A stretch of DNA of 64,000 nucleotides from Cephalopachus bancanus (Eukaryota > Chordata > Mammalia > Primates > Tarsiidae), in NCBI GenBank assembly GCA_027257055.1, contig JAPVLO010000962.1, positions 124,001 through 188,000 of the forward strand, written 5' to 3'. Below, one piece after another: positions 1 through 11,345 of this stretch (positions are counted from its first letter, which is position 1; each line of letters begins with the position of its first letter). The notes beneath the pieces were generated by a model. The model was not told the origin of the DNA. It saw only the letters and a list, made by a program, of their open reading frames with translations, and ran no database searches. The translations under genes were made by a program, and so were the position numbers.

Positions 1-1099
1 CCTTGTAAAATTGTCAAGGGTCACAATAATAGTCTCGTTTTAGAATTGTGTAATGTAAAGTTTCTTTGGATGAGACTTGCTTCATACCAAGGGGAATCCT
101 TGTGGTAAATACTCCATGGCCAACTGATTTATTACAGAGGATCATAATTAGGGAGGAAAAAAAGAGAACATTTGACTTTAGAATGGGCTTACTCACTTAT
201 AAAAGAAACTCTTGATATATCATGCTTTTTGTGGTGGAATTTATATTGGATTTTTTCACCTGAATATTCGAGCTAAAACTACTGCCTACATTGACTCTTA
301 TAGGGTCACTGCCATCAAAGATGCAGTTAGAAATAGTAATAGACACAAAAAGCTGTAGGCAGTTAAAGCATCATATTAAAACAAGCTTTTTATGTCAAGC
401 CAAACAAAATATTTTTCTATATGTTAATATCAAGTAAAATGACACCATTTGTGTATGTAAGCTACTTTCAGGAATGGGAACTTATTGCTCATTCCACTCT
501 CTTGTTTGGCATTCACAAAAGCAACCACATCCCTTAAACACACACTAGAGACAATCTTACAGATAAGCGGAAGCATGCTAGATTTCATCATGCATTCATT
601 TGTTTCCCTGCTCTTTTGTTGTCTACCTAAAGGCAAAATTGGTTTGAGTTGTGAGACATCTACATACAGACTTTCCTTTGGTTAGTTTCCTCTGGTTGGC
701 ACGGTGGTTCTCCAACTTGGGTGTGAGAAAGAATTACCATAAAAGGTTTGTATACACAAAACCATGTGTATTATACTTTAGAGGTTATTTAAGGGATTTT
801 CGAGGGTAATTTTAACTGTGGACAACTTTTGTTGCATGTGCTAGCTTCAGAAGCTCACCAAGGAGGTTCCTCTTGCCCTTACTTATTCATGAGAATTATT
901 AACAGATTTCCTTTGAATCCATAAAATATACCCCTTAACATAATTATAAACACATTTGTAGCTACAAAGACACTTTGAAAACTCCTATTGTCCTACAATA
1001 TACCTTTTCTCTTATTCAATATTTTATATTAGTTACAATTTCCCATCAATTTTTTAGATTTTTATAGCATCATATTTATTTTGAAGGATTCTAATGATT
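1..1099. other. Unassigned AT-rich sequence
   Basis: No gene or confidently classified repeat is visible. Around 695-745 a short stretch reads like the left end of a MER5-type hAT element (GGTTCTCCAACTTGGGTGTG), but it is too short to call. Confidence 0.5.
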
Positions 1100-1116
1100 T
1101 TCTCTCTCTCTCTCTG

Positions 1117-1151
<35 letters not shown>

Positions 1152-1196
1152 TTTCTCCCTCTCTCCCTCTCCTGTCTCTTTCCCTTCTTTCTCTCT
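1100..1196. repeat. TC-rich microsatellite
   Basis: A run of mostly TC dinucleotides with interspersed G and CCC interruptions. It is an impure pyrimidine tract on the plus strand. Confidence 0.95.
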
Positions 1197-2299
1197 CATT
1201 GGAGTGAGAAAGAAATTATAAACTAGATAAAAACCAAAGATTTTAAAGGTTTCATTTTGTAATTTGACCTATACATTAGTGGCCAGACCGTATTTTTTGA
1301 ACTATAAGCACTAATAAGCAAAATATTTCTGTGAAATTTTGTGGTTTTCTAAAACCCTGCATCATTTACCAGTAGCCATCAGAGTTGTCCATTCTTTTCA
1401 TTTCAGTGTTACCTCTTGCCAAGATTTCATAAGAGTCACTCCTGCTAATGATACATTATCTGCCAATGTTTTAGCAATATCCACTAAGTTATTTTTCGCC
1501 GATGACCTTAGAGTCTCCTAACTTTGTAAAATTGCAGGCCGCAGAGTGCCAGGAGTCCAGCTGACCTTCAAGGAGATGATTGGAAATCTTGATATCTAGG
1601 AATTAATTCTTTGCAAATCTATCTCTTCTGTCCTTTCCTACTCTCTACTCTTACTCCAAGTGTGTGGAAAATGCTTTTTTAAAGGGCTTTTTCCATGCCA
1701 TTTCTTCTGTTCAAGTACATTATTGTACTAGTAATTAGGGCAAAATGAAGAAGTATTTCTGGTGTGCCCTTTTTATTAAAAGTTTAATTATTTATGAAGG
1801 CTACCACAGGAAATATCTATTATTTTATATTATGTTGGCCGTTTTTATTAATTTTTTCAGGTAATAGTACTGAGAATAGACCTAACAGATTTTCTACTTC
1901 TACTCTCTCATTGAGCAGACAAAGAAATCGACATCCTGAGAAAGTGAAGTGATTCAGCCATTTGTGACAGTATGAGGACCCATAGTGTATGACTCTGAGC
2001 CAGTGGTTTTTCCAGGACACAAAACTTTGGGACTTTGAGGACTTCTTTCTCTTTATGATTGTGGTTTCCAAAACTGATGAGTGAGAGAATCTATTGAAAT
2101 AGAAAAAAAGTAAATATTAGAATTTTTATTTATACTTGATTTATCTCATCCTTTCTTTAAAAAAATCTATTTTTACATGTCTTATACTGATAATAATTGA
2201 AAAAACAACTACATTAAATATAATGAAGAAAAGAACTACTTTTCAAAACAAAGTTTGGAAAAATGTGGTAAAGGCTGACCTAATATTAATAAGTGACAA
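1197..2299. other. Unassigned sequence
   Basis: Unique-looking AT-rich DNA. Short open frames here carry no recognisable domain and no splice-site context I can support. Confidence 0.5.
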
Positions 2300-2505
2300 C
2301 AATAACACAACAGCAGCAACTGAAGCTATTGACATTTGTTGAGTGCTTACATATATGAAACTCTGTAATAAGTTTTTAGGCACATTATTTTAATTAATCA
2401 TTCCAACAATCTTATATGATTATCTGTGTTTTTCCGATGAGGATGCTTGGTAATAACAGGATTAAATAATTTTCCCAAGGTGGAATTGTGGTCAAATCCA
2501 CTTCT
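2300..2505 (+). repeat. MIR SINE fragment
   Basis: The order of landmarks matches the MIR consensus: TTGAGTGCTTAC, then 'TTAATTAATCATTCCAACAATC', a GATGAGGA step, 'CCCAAGG' and 'GTCAAATCCAC'. It is heavily diverged, as expected of this tRNA-derived SINE that predates placental radiation. Confidence 0.75.
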
Positions 2506-4139
2506 TTTGTATCTAAAAAATGCTACTCAAAGCACTGAATCATGGTTCCTTCAGGGAATACACTACCTGAAAGATTAAGATGATTCATCACTTACTCATA
2601 TAAGAACCCTGGAAGGTAGCTGTGGTGAACATGATTTATTTTACGAGTAAGCTAAGTCAGTGGAAAATGAAATACAGCCCTGGAGTTGATCTCATTTTAG
2701 TAAAACATTTTTCTTTTATATTGAATGACAACATTATGTAGATAATTCTACCTGAAGATTTAGAATAAGGCATGAACAAGTATAATAGTTATGTTTATGA
2801 AAAACATGTAGATCTAAGTGTTATGAATTCAAGGACCATACTGCTTACCAGTAAGTTCTCAGTCAGCAATGAAATGCCTAGTATAGAACAAGAGAGAAAG
2901 AAATATTTGTGAATGAATATAGGCCTAATGGAGATTTAACCAGTGTGATTTTTTTGTGTGTGCAACCATTCACCTGTGAAGTAGGTGCCATGTTATTGTT
3001 TTCTTATGGACTCCACACCTAGCACTAAATAAATAGTGAATGAATAGCATATGAGAATTTATTTTTCCATTTTTTATTTTAAAGATGTGGAGTGCAATTC
3101 AGGGTTGGGAACACTAATGGTCATTGTACAGGTAAAATTTGGGCCTCAATTTAGTCCCCACGAGAATTTGCTTTAAAGAAAGTTGGAAGTTTACTCTTTT
3201 GTCAGTTGTGACTTTAATACACTAGGTTATTCTGCATTGGATCTATACTGAACAGTTTAATCATGATTCAAGTGTTTTGATTGTCTAGCAGGGTGCTGTT
3301 TCTAATATGATCAATTCTAATACAATAGTAAATTCCCCATAGCATTTTCTTTACCTTTCTTTCTCCACTATGTCTTTCAAGTTTGGCCCCTTTTTTTGCA
3401 GTTCTATTGTTAATTCCCTACTCCAAGAATTTATCATGCAATTTTTTGATTTTTGTCAGAAATTGACTTGGCTCTGCTTAATGTACCTATTTCTTTTTAC
3501 ATTTGTCAAAGAATATTTGAAGAAACATTACCACTAAAAAAAATGTCTATTTATTGTAGAACTGCTGATGTGTATATTTTCATTACGTTGCTAAGGATCC
3601 CCCCTGATAAAAGATCTGTGTGAAAATATTTATTTTGAACATAGTTTCATATATGAATAGGGAATTTAATGTACTATGGATCAGCAAAACAGCAGTTTGG
3701 TAATAGAAGTGGGTGAGAGAATATTTAGAAATGATTATTTATTCCATTTTTTTTATCATAAGTAAGGAATTAAGATAAAAATAATTTTGGGACACAAAAA
3801 TGTATTTCAAAAGGTTGGCATAAAAATTCATGAGGACATGGAACTCCATGCTCTGAAAAGACAGGATGCATAATAGAAATATTTCAATGATCAATCTGCA
3901 ATTGTAGTTACCCAGTAAAGTCTTATTCCACTTTGTAGGAGAATTATATTTTCTCAACAATTTTAATATATTCACAGAGTTACAGGAATAATTTTAACTT
4001 ATGACCATCAGTGAGAAAGAACCGACAAAAATCTCTCATGTTCCAAAATCTGCTTCTAATACATGTCTCCTTATCTGTCACTGTTTTCACTTTTAATGTA
4101 TTGAGTCTTTTTAGCAAGAATAATGACATACTTTAACAG
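2506..4139. other. Unassigned AT-rich sequence
   Basis: No gene seen. Two short stretches (about 2830-2925 and 2990-3055) end in GTGAATGAAT-like text resembling L2 3' tails, but they are too diverged to assign. Confidence 0.45.
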
Positions 4140-4290
4140 TCTATCTTATGTCCTTATTGTGCTTTACAATTAAAAAATAAGTCAATACTTACTATAATCC
4201 TGTGAAAAATCAGGGAAACTTCTATCTCCATTTCGTAGATGCAGAATCTTAAAATCTGAGAGACCTCCCAAGGCAAAGTAATCTGTGTTG
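4140..4290 (+). repeat. Probable MIR fragment
   Basis: 'CCTTATTGTGCTTTACA', 'ATAATCCTGTGA', 'CTCCATTTCGTAGATGCAGAA' without its ends, and 'CCTCCCAAGGCAAAGTA' follow the MIR core in order. Divergence is high. Confidence 0.5.
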
Positions 4291-4519
4291 GATTAGGACA
4301 AACTAGTCTTCTTATTTCTTTTCCAGATAATTTTTGTTGTTGTTGCTTATTTTGTTTTTGGTCTTACTGGTCACTTTATGTCTCAAGCGACAGTAATAGC
4401 AATGTATATGCAATGTATCATTCTAAGTCTATTCAATAATTTACCAGTGAAATTTTGATTTCCTGTAAAATAGATTTATGTTTTTGAACTAACAGTTGAT
4501 CACATCTAAAATTATTTTT

Positions 4520-4826
4520 ATTTTATTTTTTTTTATTTTTATTTTGAGTTGGAGTCTCACTCTGTTGCTCAGAGTGGAGTGCAGTGGCCGCTCCTGGCCA
4601 CCGCAGCCTCGACCTGCTGGGCTCTGACGATCCTTCCGCCTCAGCCTTCCAAGAAGCTGAAACTACAGGCGTGCGCTACCACGCCCGGCTAATTTTTTTG
4701 ATTTATTGTAGAAATGAGGTCTCACCAAGTTGCCCAGGCGGGTCTCGAACCCGCAGGCTCAGGCAATTCACTCACTTTGGCCTCCCAAGGCACGGGATTA
4801 CAGGCTGAGCCACTGATCCTGACCAA
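4520..4826 (-). mobile_element. Dimeric Alu, lineage-specific type
   Basis: On the plus strand it reads as T-rich tail, GAGTTGGAGTCTCACTCTG, right arm, T-rich linker (TTGATTTATTGTAG), left arm and the 5' end CAGGCTGAGCCACTG. It is flanked by a perfect 14-bp target-site duplication, CTAAAATTATTTTT, at 4506-4519 and 4827-4840, so it is a complete L1-mobilised insertion. The left arm has the T-arm-like B box (GCGGG, TTCGAGA, CCCGC on the minus strand). Confidence 0.95.
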
Positions 4827-4840
4827 CTAAAATTATTTTT

Positions 4841-5326
4841 CTAAAACAACTTTTAAAATATTACCTCTACTGCTTTTATTCAGTAGTATTTGTTATTTGA
4901 AAGGGTTTAATGTAAAACCCATATCAAATAACATATTTACCATATTGGAGAAGAGAAAATGATCACAAAAACAATCAATATATGAAATAGAATTGACCTA
5001 GCCCAAGATATTCTTAAGAATCACTGAGGTAAAAATAAATGAGAATAAAGTAGAAAATTCAATTCAATTCTGTTGCCTGTGACAGGAGCATCACTTGTCA
5101 GATGGGAAATTGAATGGTCACCTGGTAATATAGATTACTGAGGTTCCAAATCATTTCTTACAATGTTTAAGTAAGTTCTTGTTCTAATATGTCAAATACA
5201 AAAATTATCATAAAAGCTAACCTGCATTCGTGATCTATAAGCATAAGTTAGTTATTTAAAATTTCAGTTTTCAAATATCAAGCTCAGAAAGAGGATGTAT
5301 ATATACATATGTATATTAAAGCTATA
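4841..5326. other. Unassigned sequence
   Basis: AT-rich sequence between two Alus with nothing recognisable. It holds a short TATATACATATGTATAT stretch near 5298. Confidence 0.5.
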
Positions 5327-5339
5327 GAAATCTATTTTA

Positions 5340-5630
5340 TCTGTCTATTTATCTGTCTAATTAATTAATTTTTTGAGGCAGTGTCTCACTCTGTTGCCCA
5401 GACTGGAGTGCAGTGACATGTGCATGGGCACTGTGCAGCCTCAGTCTGCTGGGCTCAGGTTTCTGCCTCATCCTTCCAAGTAACTGGAACTGCAGAGGTG
5501 TTCTACCATGCCTGGCTTATTTTTTTTATTTATTGTAGAGACGAAGTCTCACCGAGTTGCCCAGGTTGGTCTCTTGCCTCAGCTTCCCAAAGTGCTGGGA
5601 TTACAGGCTTGAGCCACCGCGCCAGGCCAG
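5340..5630 (-). mobile_element. Dimeric Alu, older copy
   Basis: A complete inverted Alu flanked by a 13-bp duplication, GAAATCTATTTTA, at 5327-5339 and 5631-5643. The A-box region on the minus strand is GGCTCAAGCCTG, without the one-base deletion shared by the younger copies. The left arm lacks the segment that would carry the B-box hairpin ('GGTTGGTCTCTTGCCTC'), so an internal deletion has removed it. Confidence 0.93.
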
Positions 5631-5643
5631 GAAATCTATTTTA

Positions 5644-7834
5644 ATTAAAATATAAATCAGCATCTTCTCTAGGTTTCTACACTTGAGATAAATGTAAACA
5701 GAAAAACTTATCATATACTTATCTGGAGACCATAACATATATTACGATTTTTAAGTTATATTTTGAGTATATGTAAATAAAAAGGAAAATGTGTTATAAT
5801 ACAAATGGATAATGCAATAGCTGATTTTTTTTTTTTTTTTTTTGGCCTGGGTCATGGGAAAAATAAGAAACCAATCAAATTAAGTGCACATTTTTACCTT
5901 ACCATTTCACAAAGGAAAAAATATTTTTGCCCCTGAAATGTGGAGATTTCACATCGTTCCAATATTCTGTATAATTTGAGCTCCTTTCTAGCAGTTTATG
6001 ATATTTATATTTTTAATAATTTTTTACTTTCATAATTTAGGCCATTATTCTTGTTATTATCAGCATCATTATTATTTGGAATAAAGGGGACGTGGGGTGT
6101 TGGTACAGGCTCACACCTTTTTTATAGCTTGAAAGCTAGAAAATATGCTCTTTGAATGTTTGTAGTGTTTATGTAATCAGTACATATGTTGCCAAGGCTT
6201 ATTGAAAACAGCTGGGTGCCTGCTGCCTGCCTCTCCCTTTGTTGGAACTGTTGCCAGAACAGGTAGTCAAAAATGGAAAGTAAGGAAAAATTCAGGCATC
6301 TGTGGTGTCTCTCAGGAAAGCAGCTGTGGCTTCCTTAGGAAGCAGTCATTGTTTCCCATCAGCCAAGAGTCTGAATACCCTTGGGTCCAGTTCTGGCATG
6401 GCTGGCCTTGCAGTTTATGACTTAGGACTTAGACGAGAAACCATTTGGGCAGTCCCATCTCTGGCAGAACATTGAGAGAAATCCCCCAAGCTGCAAGCCA
6501 TATGTGAGCCGTTGGCCTTATATTAGCCTACACTGGGAGGTTCCCATTTACTGGGTCTCTAATCATTCCTTTGACACAAACAAAAACAATACGAAAGAAT
6601 CTTTTCAAAACATATCTTTCCAAGATACACTGTCCTATTTTTAAAATCAGACATCACTATTATTTCTGTAAACATGGCATTTTTTTTCCTAAAGACGTAC
6701 TCACTTTTAGAGACTTTTTTTGTTTCCTAGATAGTAGACAAGTACAGAGAATTTTTTTAACAGCATACTAAAAGTCCTGGATAAGCAGCGCTGAATGGTA
6801 TTCTGCATTTGTAAACACATGGTCTTCCAGACTAAAGTTTTTGTACATCAAGTATTGAAAATTGCTATCCATGTGAGACGCCCTAGGCTTTTTATTTATG
6901 TCAGACAGATGCCAGAAGTAGACACATGCCAGCAGATGCTTTTTGCTTTTTAAGATACACTGAAAATCAATGTGCTGCTGTGATGAGATTGGAGAGTGCT
7001 GTGATGGGTTTGGGGGGTGAGGGTGCTGCCACTTATCTAGCAAAAAAAAAAAAAAAGGCCATTTGGTAAAAGATTAGGACTGAATGATTTTTTGGATAAT
7101 TTTTGTTGAAACAGAGCTCCGATTTTTAGAATATAAATGCTTTAAATGTCTGTAGTCAGAAATCAAAGATGTTAGAAAGTTGTAGTACTTTGAATTTAGA
7201 TTAAATGTCATGTTTCTCTTCATTTGGGAGAGTTCTGTTAGGACACTTAAGGACTGTGGTTAATCCAGTAATCTTATTCAAAAATCTTCTGTTTTAAAAC
7301 CTACTGGATATGAAGCAAATAATTTTGTGCTGATGTTAGACATAGAAAAATTAAATGAAATTTTGTTTCCAGTTGTAGCCAGAACTTATTTGCAAAAATA
7401 AGAAAATGAATAGAGGAATTTAATTAATGAATTTTTAAATTCACTGAGCCATCTTATACTTCAAATAATAGTTCTTTCACAAGCTTTAGAACACAGGGTC
7501 AAGTTGTTTTTGAATGTTTTGTCCATCACTAATTTTAATGTATAAAAAATCTTAAGCCCAAAGTCAAACTTGGTAATATGTTTATCACCTAGTGCCTTAT
7601 GATTTTTCTACTTTTGTTGTATTCTCAAATTCATAAAAACGGAAACACACTATCCTTAAAAGTTATAAATTGCCCTGCTTTTTAAAATTTCCTTTTCACA
7701 TCCATAAAATGTAAACAGTATGACTCTGCATGGTAAGTACAAGAGGAAGATTTTAAGGGCCCCCCCCCAAAAAACACTGGAGTTACTTTCTGGATGGCAG
7801 GCTCCTTGAATTACAGGGTTCCCCCACTAAGAAT
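5644..7834. other. Unassigned sequence with homopolymers
   Basis: Contains a 19-T run at 5825-5843 and a 14-A run near 7041-7054. A stretch at 6190-6560 is richer in G+C than its surroundings and has a 72-codon open frame, but no homologue is recognisable. No gene is supported. Confidence 0.45.
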
Positions 7835-7960
7835 GTGCTCTAGGAACCCATGGACATCAGTGTGCCAGCCAGCATTGTTGCAAAAAGTTGCCTTAGGCTT
7901 CAGTGATTTTTTTTGGAGATTCTTTCAACACATTTGCCCATTTCATGACGGGTGATTAAC
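7835..7960 (+). repeat. Unclassified dispersed repeat, copy A
   Basis: Shares an ordered block with 59683-59818: GTGCTCTAGGAACCCAT, CATCAGTGT.CCAGC, GGCTTCAGTGA, a T run, then GAGATTCTTTCAACACATTT and ATGAC.GGTGATT. Identity is about 80% by eye. It abuts the mariner transposase remnant on its right, so it may belong to the same element, but I cannot name the family. Confidence 0.7.
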
Positions 7961-8330
7961 ACGATCAACCTGCCCACACTGCACTTAATGTTCCGCGGTT
8001 TTTGACCAAAAATGGCATGACCCCGTGTCCCACCCTCCCTATTCTCCCAATCCTGCCCCAAGCAACTTTTTTTTGTTTGTTTCCCTTATGAAAAAAATCC
8101 TCAGTGGGAAACATTTTGCCTATGTGGAAGAGGTGAAACAAAAAACAGCAGAAGCATTAAAAGACATCAATTGACAAGTTCAAAAACTTGTGAGCAGTGG
8201 AAAATATGTCTTGATAGGTGTATTGCATCAACTGGAGAGTACTTTGAGGATGATTGAAGTTTAAATGTGTAAAAATAAATACACAACTTTTTATAAATAA
8301 ATTCTGGATATTTTTGGTTCCCCTTCATAT
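7950..8330 (+). pseudogene. Mariner transposase remnant (C-terminal part)
   Basis: This is the 3' part of a degraded mariner-family DNA transposon. Allowing frameshifts, the plus strand still encodes an H-D-x-x-x-P-H-T-like stretch at about 7961-7985 (the second catalytic aspartate region) and a P-P-Y-S-P-x-P-A-P-S-D-F-F-L-F-P-like stretch at about 8030-8085. The latter is the signature around the third catalytic residue of the DD34D mariner class. Downstream text reads as the usual K/R-rich C-terminus ending near 8265 and then an AT-rich terminal region. Catalytic function in living elements is cut-and-paste transposition; here several frameshifts and stops leave only a fossil. The exact subfamily is not assigned. 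Confidence 0.82.
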
Positions 8331-11225
8331 AGTTGGAAAGATATTCTTTCTATAAAGTATACCTTAACTAAGATAGTTTTCCCAACACAAAGGTCAGTGT
8401 TGTAACATTTTCTTCCCACAAACTATATTTGGTCCTTTGCTAATTTGACCTTGTTGCAAACCTCTCTCCAAGTATTCTTATTGTTCCTCCCATATAGTTG
8501 AAGAAAAAAATCTCAGAAGTCTTACTCTTGTATAGCATTAAGAATTTGGATGATTAGAAAAATGTAAAGTCGGGCTTCCACTTCAACAAAGTACATATTC
8601 TGGCTACCCATGAATATAAATCATGTCTAATCAATTTGGGTTATTTCTTTAAATTATTTTTCGATGTGTTAGTTGTGGTAAGTTGGGCTTTTCTTTGTAC
8701 TTGTCCTTTTGAAGACTTCATCTAAAAAAAATCTGGAAAAAAAATTGAGAAGGAAGCCTGGGTATCGAGAATATGGGTAACTATTTAGAAATTTCCCAGG
8801 AAAGAAATGTAAATAGAAGAGGTATCATTGTTTATGAAGAAAGGCAAGAATCTAGTAATTAATCAAAAGCAATTTTAAAATCCACATACTAGATTGTCAC
8901 ACCCTTAGAACAAGAGTTGGCAGCAATATAATTTTTTAAAGTCTTCTATCTATAAAAACACTTTATTCATAAATTTAAATTCAAAGATGAAAAATCCACA
9001 GATGTTTTTAAGACACGTAGCATCTATATTCACTTTAAACCAATTATGATTTATACAATTTCGACCAGATGGGTTTGCATGCATGGAAGCTAATTCATGC
9101 CACTGTCTTAAAATATATTCTCTGAATTGTAGATATGCTTTGGAGATTTCTAAGTGATCTCTAATCTTGTTACTAATATTGATGGTTTTCAAATGTGGTC
9201 TGGATGAACAATAGGGCAATGTTTAGGAGTACTGTCCAAAAGAATGCACACTTTCTTAGACAGTTTAAACTTTTGGAAGTGAATAAATTATTCTATATAG
9301 TAAAATAGAATTAGAACTGGGGAACTAAAGAAATGGTTGAAATGGAAGATTCTGTGTTTGTTGCGTAAATTAAACACTCCTTTTTGTTACTGTAATTGTA
9401 AATAGAGTTGTAAAATAGTGAGGTATCTCATATTTCCGTTTTCAAAGTTCAGCTGAAAAATTTTTAAACTTTTTCTAATGCTTATTTTGTACATATCTTT
9501 TTAAAACACGATTGCATTATGTTTAGTATATTATCTTGCTTGAAAATTAATATCAGTACATATTTAATGATTGAGGAAAATATATATTTTTCTCAAATAG
9601 GACAGCATTGTCATATGGGCATTCACATAAACTTTCCTTTAATGTCACTTTTTTCTCAGCTAAGAACTTTAATATATACTTACAAACTAATGTACAATAG
9701 TAGTGTTTGTTTTAAAATTTAAATAATAATAAACACAGTATCTCATATTAAATAGCCATGATTGTATTCTCCCTTGAGTGGGGTATAAAAATGAAAACAA
9801 ATGGAGAATACAAGACTTCCAAGTAATAAGTGCAGTGTCTAGAAATTAATTGTCTAAGACTTTAGTTTGTCTTTTTCTGCATATAACTATTTTGGCCATA
9901 TAGAACATATTAGAAGTAAAAAATCAATAATTCTTTTATTTATTTTAAGTTGGCATTTGTCAAACCTGGGCTCTTGCAGAATTGTAGAAAATAAATTTAT
10001 TGTTATCTAATATCTTTCCGATGTTTTCATTTCAAAAAGACCTTCAGTACATGTGGTTCCAGTTTCTATTCTAGTTCTGTTTTTGCTTATTTGTTCTCTT
10101 ACACTAATAGGAAATAGAGATATTTTATAGCAGTTCAGGTCTGATCTCTCTTTGGGTTCTTATATGCAAACCAGACAATGGTCATCTCTACAAAAAACAA
10201 AACATTATATTAAAATGTGCATTTAACTAAGAATTTGTTTTAATTTTTAAATAATGTAGTCAAAATACTGCATGTTTAATGTGCTTTTCTTAAAACGTTT
10301 CTTACTGTTGTGCTTGGTTTGTTAAATAGCTATTTGACTGGTTTTTTATGAACCTTGTTGATGACCAGTATATGCATTTGTTAGGGACACAAAATAGGTA
10401 AATCATTCCAGGGAAATTTGAGAAAATAAACATAGAAATCTACATTTGACTGAAAACTGTCACAATTAACTAAAAATTTATAATTTCCCATTTTGTGGGG
10501 AAAATGATTACGTCTGAAATTTTTACAAAAATGCTATTTCTTATTTAAAATAACTCAAGTTCCTTCCTTGGGAGGGTAAAATAAGTGAGTTTAACCCTCA
10601 ACAAAATGACTTTGCTCGTTTAGCATGTTTATTCAACTTATTAGTGATTCAGGGGTATATACATAACTACACTACTGTTGCCAATAGGTAAAAAATTAAA
10701 TGAGACATATCTCATCAAGTATTTTCTATTTAAATGTTTGTGACAATAAATCATGTTTGGAAATCAAAATAAAAATACATTTTAGCTCTTTCAGAGATTT
10801 TATTACTCTTTTGAACAACTATTCAAGTACTTTAAAGCTTTTGTTTTATTTGCAATTTTATCTAAAAGTTAAATGATTTGAAAAATTTCATTTTGCTATC
10901 TTCAGAAAGGCAGTGGGATGCTGCTAGCGAGTTGTAATTGAGACTGTCCACTGTTCAAGGTGATATTTGTTTTTCTTTGTTCTTCAGGTCACTTATTAAT
11001 AAATAGAGGGTAAGTTAAAACCAGAAAAGACAGACATGTTTAATACATAGGTGTAAGACACCTCCACTGGATTTGTTTGTAATTTGAGGGTTTGCAATTT
11101 GCAAACACGCCACATGCTTACAAATACCTCTTCTGATACTAGTCTCTCTTCTTTAAGATTAGATACCTGGTTTATTCTTCATTAGAGCCATTTTGAATAA
11201 GGCCTCCTAAAACACATATATAAAA
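8331..11225. other. Unassigned AT-rich sequence
   Basis: Nearly 2.9 kb without a recognisable gene or repeat. Open frames at 8950-9219 and 9519-9722 are short and have no identifiable domain. Confidence 0.45.
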
Positions 11226-11345
11226 CTGGGTGTGGTTTCACATGCCTATAGTCCCGGCTATTCAGAAGGCTGAGATGAGAGGATCTCTTGAGCCCGGGAG
11301 TTCAAGTCCAACCTGGACAACACAGCAAGACCCCATCTTTTAAAA
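11226..11345 (+). mobile_element. FLAM-like Alu monomer
   Basis: A single 7SL-derived arm: CTGGGTGTGGTTTCACATGCC, without further right arm, then GGCTGAGATGAGAGGATCTC, GAGCCCGGGAGTTC and a CCCCATCTTTTAAAACA tail. It has the length and text of a free left Alu monomer, the fossil precursor of dimeric Alus. Confidence 0.85.

Noticed and set aside
6768..7060. Processed pseudogene ending in the A14 run
   Set aside because: No protein or known transcript is recognisable upstream and no target duplication is visible.
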